Shown here: piece after piece, positions 60,400 to 64,000 of the stretch | Position numbering within the stretch: the first letter of the stretch is position 1 | How the letters are laid out: each line of letters begins with the position of its first letter | Assembly (NCBI RefSeq): GCF_963678635.1 | Contig: NC_087064.1 | Span: 12,014,819 to 12,078,818 of the forward strand | DNA: 64,000 nucleotides | Direction of reading: 5' to 3' | From: Symsagittifera roscoffensis | Taxonomy: Eukaryota; Xenacoelomorpha; Acoela; Convolutidae | The notes under the pieces: model-generated | The model's input: only the letters and a program-made list of their open reading frames with translations | The model's database searches: none | What the model was told of the DNA's origin: nothing | Translations under genes and position numbers: made by a program

Positions 60400-61770
60400 T
60401 TTTCCACTCAAAATCAGGTACCACAAATAATCGTCGGAATGGGTCGAGTGATATATCATGCTGAAGCTCTTTCAGTCGTGATTCGAACGATGTTGAATAA
60501 ATTTCCCAGTATTGATATAAACTTTAAAGCAAAGGTCCTTGGTGTGAATCTGACCAGGACCTATTTTTTTTTCAAACGGAAAATATTATTCCGTTTCAAA
60601 AATTTGTCTTCTTTTTACTTGTCTGCTCATGTTTTTTCGGCTTAGTTGCCACATCTTAGATTTTTTTTGCTGTATGCAGTTTTTATTGTAGTTGCTTTTT
60701 ATGTTTTCATTTACTCCTGCAGCTTGTAATTCTACTAGCTTCAACTTCGTATAATTTCCTTTTTAAATTTTTTTTGCTTGAAAAGAATTTCGGCTTAAAT
60801 ATATTCGGCTTATAATTTATCGGCTTACTAAGCTAACTTTCGGTTATTCCAGGGAACCATAATTTGTATGCTTTCTTCCCGATCGGACAAAACGTTAAAA
60901 ATCGCAGAATAGAATTTATAGTTCGAACAGCAATTTGTTTTCGCTTAAAAATGTTTCTTTTAAACGCCGACAAATGCGTTTCTGGACGTGTTTAAGGCAA
61001 ATCGAACATCATGTCAAGCAACATTCTGAAGCTTTTTAGGTGAGGTTTCTTCGAAAAGCTTTCCAATTTCTTTGAAATCTTCTTACCTTTCCTGTCTGCT
61101 AGCTTGCAATGCTCTTTTTGTGGTATCGCAAGTGATTCGAAGCTCCGCTTCGCCTCTGTGTTAATGTTCATATCAAGCAATTATATGAGCTCCCATTTAA
61201 GACTTTTGTACTAAAAGTGGTTAGTATGTGGTGATCTGAAGTTTAGGTACTCGAACACTTCTTCTAAACTGAATTTTCTGATTTTTTTTCCGGAGGGGCT
61301 GCCTACTCACTCGTAATTTTCATACTTGAACTCTTTGCTAAGAGTCGATGAACGAAGTTCAGATTCCTATGTAGGTGATGAATTTTTTCAGGAACTTCCC
61401 TTTTTTGCGGTTTGGATTTTGATTTATCTTTAAATTCAGTTCATTTCCTTTGTTTCAAGGAAGGTAAACTCCACTATCGAACAGCGAGGTTGGAAAGGTA
61501 ACGAAAAACGTGATTAACTTCTAAATTCGAAAACGAAATTTAGTTATCAGATTTGACAGCGAAATGAAAATTTTACCTATTAATTCAGTTTTCTCAAATT
61601 GGGTTTATTTTATCACAAAATTCTCAATCCTGAATTGTTTTAGAAATTCATAGAGCTTCAAGTCTACCGTTTTTTTTTCTTGGAAGTTCGAAACTTGAGA
61701 TTTTTCAAAAAGTAAGTCTGTTTTTTTTTGTTTACTTGCGTTCATTCACTCTTTTCTAACTGTCTGTTGT
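60400..61770 (+). repeat. Dispersed-repeat cluster between SEC63 and the 61.9-kb gene
   Basis: 60410-60500 matches 40575-40665 (AAAATCAGGT-CCACAA, then TTTCAGTCGTGATTCGAACGA). 60535-60700 matches 41945-42100. The hairpin tail at 61128-61165 and 61445-61770 match SEC63 intron 2. The same family order in two places suggests a composite or longer element now in pieces. No coding domain is seen. Confidence 0.5.
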
Positions 61771-61870
61771 TTATGTTTTTATTTCAAAAAAAATGAATAC
61801 TTTGATTTGTGTCGTAATTAAATTAATATTGTACAAAAAGTTTTCGTCATGAATTAAAAAATTTAATCCT

Positions 61871-64000
61871 CTAATACTCCAATAATTTATAGCTCGGTGA
61901 ATCGCATTCGAACTTTGTGTTTTGTTGATGCTTTGCATGTGAATCCCTCAATCTTTTGAGTTCTATGAATTTCTGAGTTGCGAGATCATGGTCGTCTTTT
62001 TTGATTTGGACTAAATCGTCTTCCGTTGTCATATCTGTTTTTCGGGGACTGAACATACTTTTTGGGTCTTCTGAAGAGATGTTCGGACTGGAATGACTCA
62101 TCCAGGGTAGCTTATTCCCGGAAGCGACTGCTGGTTTTCGTCTATTTTGATCTCTTTCCCTGCTCATCTAAAGCGAAATTTTTTTAATTTAAACTAAATA
62201 CATATTTTGTTTTCTGTCTTTTTGTGGTTCAATATTGTTTGTTTTGCGATTCTGCGAGGAGGTTATTGGCTAATTAAAAAGTTGAAATCTATACATATAG
62301 AAAAGAAAGAAGATTGTGCGTGTTTTCAGTTTCATTAGATGTTTAGAATTGAACTTGATTTGGACGTGAATTTTTTTTTGAATAATATGATTCAATTTCA
62401 ATTTGATTCAATTTCAATCTTACTCCAACCATTTTTCTTATAACCGGTACATGTATTTTTTTTCTTCGTTTTTTGCTAATAGCATTGAAATTGAGATGAA
62501 TGTTGAACTTCAATAGCAGCATTTCTTTCCTACGCAGGTAATCGTTTTTGGCCATTGTGGGATGTTTTTTTGTTTTTTTTTGGTGGCCAAAGGTTTTTCA
62601 GTTTTGTTGGTTAAGAATGTGTAGAATGTCCTCGGTACAGCTTTCCCCACTTTAGACTAATGTGAGTTTCGATTTCCTATGAGTAATGGTAAGAGTAGAT
62701 AGAACATTTTTTGTCAAAGCTAGAAAACAAGACCGCAAAGCCCTGATTGCCCCCCCCCCCCTCCTTAATTGCTTTCGAATAGCTGTTAGTAAAGAAAAGA
62801 AAATAATATGAAACCTTATTTTTCAGACATTATCAGGCATCAAGTGGGAAAATCTGTACGAAATTAATTCGACCGATAAGCTGGAGGCAATTATGACTAC
62901 CGTATTGAAATTGGAAGCTTCAGTTTTCGCACGTTTAGCTTGATGACTAATTTGTGTTCAGAGTACCGGATTAAAGCGGAGTAAAAAGGGTTAAGTATTC
63001 AGATTTAAAGAAATTAGATATAACTGTGAGCTGTTCGCATAGGTTTCCTCAATCTAGGTGTGTTAGTTACCTCTGGGTCGGGGCTCTTTCGGGATGACAT
63101 TCGTCTGTGTAGTTTGCGTAGGATCTCGCAACGGAGTTCTGGAAGAGTCAGCTTGTCCTGGTCCTCAATTGATTCCAGAATGGGACCCTGAAATAGTTTC
63201 AAGTGTCAACGACCGGCGAAAGTTTTTTAATGCTCAATAAGCAAAAACTCGTCCTGTTTCTTAAGTCCGAAATTTTTCTTTTTGTTATCCTTTAAAATGT
63301 CAAAATCCAGCAATACTTTACGTCCTGAATTTGATAAGCTGTTCTCATTTCAAAACTTTTGAAAGTATATATATTTAAATTTCTTCTTTGAGTTGAAATA
63401 TTTTTTGTTACCAAGTGGAGGTTTTCCGTCGCCTGTTTGCTGAATGAAAAGTTGTTATTCTCTTTGATCCCTGGAAGTTTCGTGGGCGTCTTAGCCTGAT
63501 GATTAGTCATTCGTAGCGAGTCATCAGCCTCGACCATAGCCTCTATCCTTTGTAGGTTGGGAGGCATCCTCAAAGCTGTTCGCATTGCGCTAAGGTCAGG
63601 CAGTGACATGTTGGCCTACAAATATGAAATATAAATTTTTGGGAAGCGAATGAAAAATAGCTGGCTCGTTGTTTTGCTTCTTTTTAAACCAGCGAGCTTG
63701 TTAGTTATTGGATATTTCATTGCCGACTGGAACAGGACAAAGTTTTAATGAATTCGATTTTGACAGAATGATCACCGTTTATTTATTATTGAGATTTATA
63801 GTCTTTGGGATTTATTTACCATATGTTGTTATCCATGAAATAAGTTGTTAATACCTGTGCAGGAGCCGTTTCCAGACCAATTGCACCCTGTGTTTGAGCT
63901 GCATTGTTGTTCTCGAAAGACTTCCTACGTGAAAGGACTGGAATCTTAGATTTCCGTCTTCGAAGTTGGCTTGAAGGACTTGAGCCGTTCTTATTACTAT
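61871..64000 (-). CDS. Unrecognised multi-exon gene, 3' part
   Basis: Four in-phase exons are supported by splice sites: 64000-63855 (5' end outside the window; donor CAG|GTATTA), 63615-63412 (acceptor TTTGTAG, donor TTG|GTAACA), 63187-63071 (acceptor TTTCAG, donor GAG|GTAACT) and 62167-61871 (acceptor CTTTAG, stop TAG). All joins are phase 0. The protein is basic and Ser/Arg/Lys-rich, probably largely disordered (QLRRRKSKIPVLSRRKSF, LHRRMSSRKSPDPE), with a short helical segment (LTLPELRCEILRKL) and a charged C-terminal helix ending SPSYKLLEY. I recognise no family. A - strand AATAAA at 61778-61783 fits its 3' end. Confidence 0.65.
62687..62943 (+). CDS. Possible small spliced ORF antisense within an intron
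   Basis: ATG|GTAAGA at 62687-62690 could splice to TTTTTCAG|ACATTATC at 62827. That would give a 39-codon protein ending TGA at 62943 (TLSGIKWENLYEINSTDKLE, ... LKLEASVFARLA). Composition is protein-like, but the ORF is very short. It lies inside the 62168-63070 intron of the - strand gene. It may instead be a terminal exon of an unseen gene or chance. Confidence 0.25.
62751..62762 (+). repeat. Poly(C) run
   Basis: An uninterrupted run of about 12 C residues in an intron. It is prone to length error in sequencing. Confidence 0.8.

Noticed and set aside
60304-60645. 113-codon + strand ORF downstream of SEC63
   Set aside because: It runs through dispersed-repeat sequence that recurs at 40.5 and 41.9 kb and has no domain.

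Overview
This is animal nuclear DNA. It holds genes with GT-AG introns, a SEC63 orthologue, a fatty-acid-binding-protein gene and many LTR, Penelope-like, Helitron-like and tRNA-SINE-like repeats. The species cannot be fixed from sequence alone. An invertebrate is most likely. The SGNH-hydrolase ORFs in the large retroelement remind me of nematode retroelement proteins, but that is a memory-based impression and not a test.

Layout. (1) 1-5183: 3' part of a Ty3/Gypsy element on the + strand (RT, RNase H, integrase, shifted C-terminal tail, candidate LTR). (2) 5.2-8.6 kb: non-coding, with a tandem duplication of about 0.65 kb. (3) 8.6-40.4 kb: a nest of elements. A decayed Penelope-like RT is split into three pieces (8636-8757, 15775-15838, 40173-40376). 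A degenerate BEL/Pao element (about 8771-15770, - strand) sits in it, and so does a 24.3-kb LTR retroelement (15839-40172, - strand). (4) 40.4-46 kb: AT-rich repeats, including two tandem Helitron-like units filled with monomers of about 150-170 bp. (5) 47.2-47.7 kb: FABP-like gene, - strand. (6) 49.9-59.3 kb: SEC63 in six exons, + strand. (7) 61.9-64.0 kb: 3' part of an unrecognised multi-exon gene, - strand.

The most unusual object is the 24.3-kb element. In its sense direction it reads: LTR, candidate PBS, a 4-kb leader with conserved hairpins, ORF0a, ORF0b, gag (two zinc knuckles), a UGA-CUA stop, pol (protease, RT, RNase H, integrase) ending in a TARG1/OARD1-like macro domain, then about 9 kb of extra ORFs (a split SGNH hydrolase, a degenerate second SGNH-like region, an acidic ORF, a basic ORF and a 975-aa ORF of unknown function), a PPT and the LTR. 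All five overlapping ORF junctions step in the -1 direction. The PPT with its adjacent hairpin is duplicated inside the integrase ORF with compensatory stem changes, which looks like a central PPT. I see no envelope-like glycoprotein.

The host genes appear independent of one another. SEC63 works with SEC61/SEC62 in ER translocation. The FABP-like protein would bind lipids in the cytosol.
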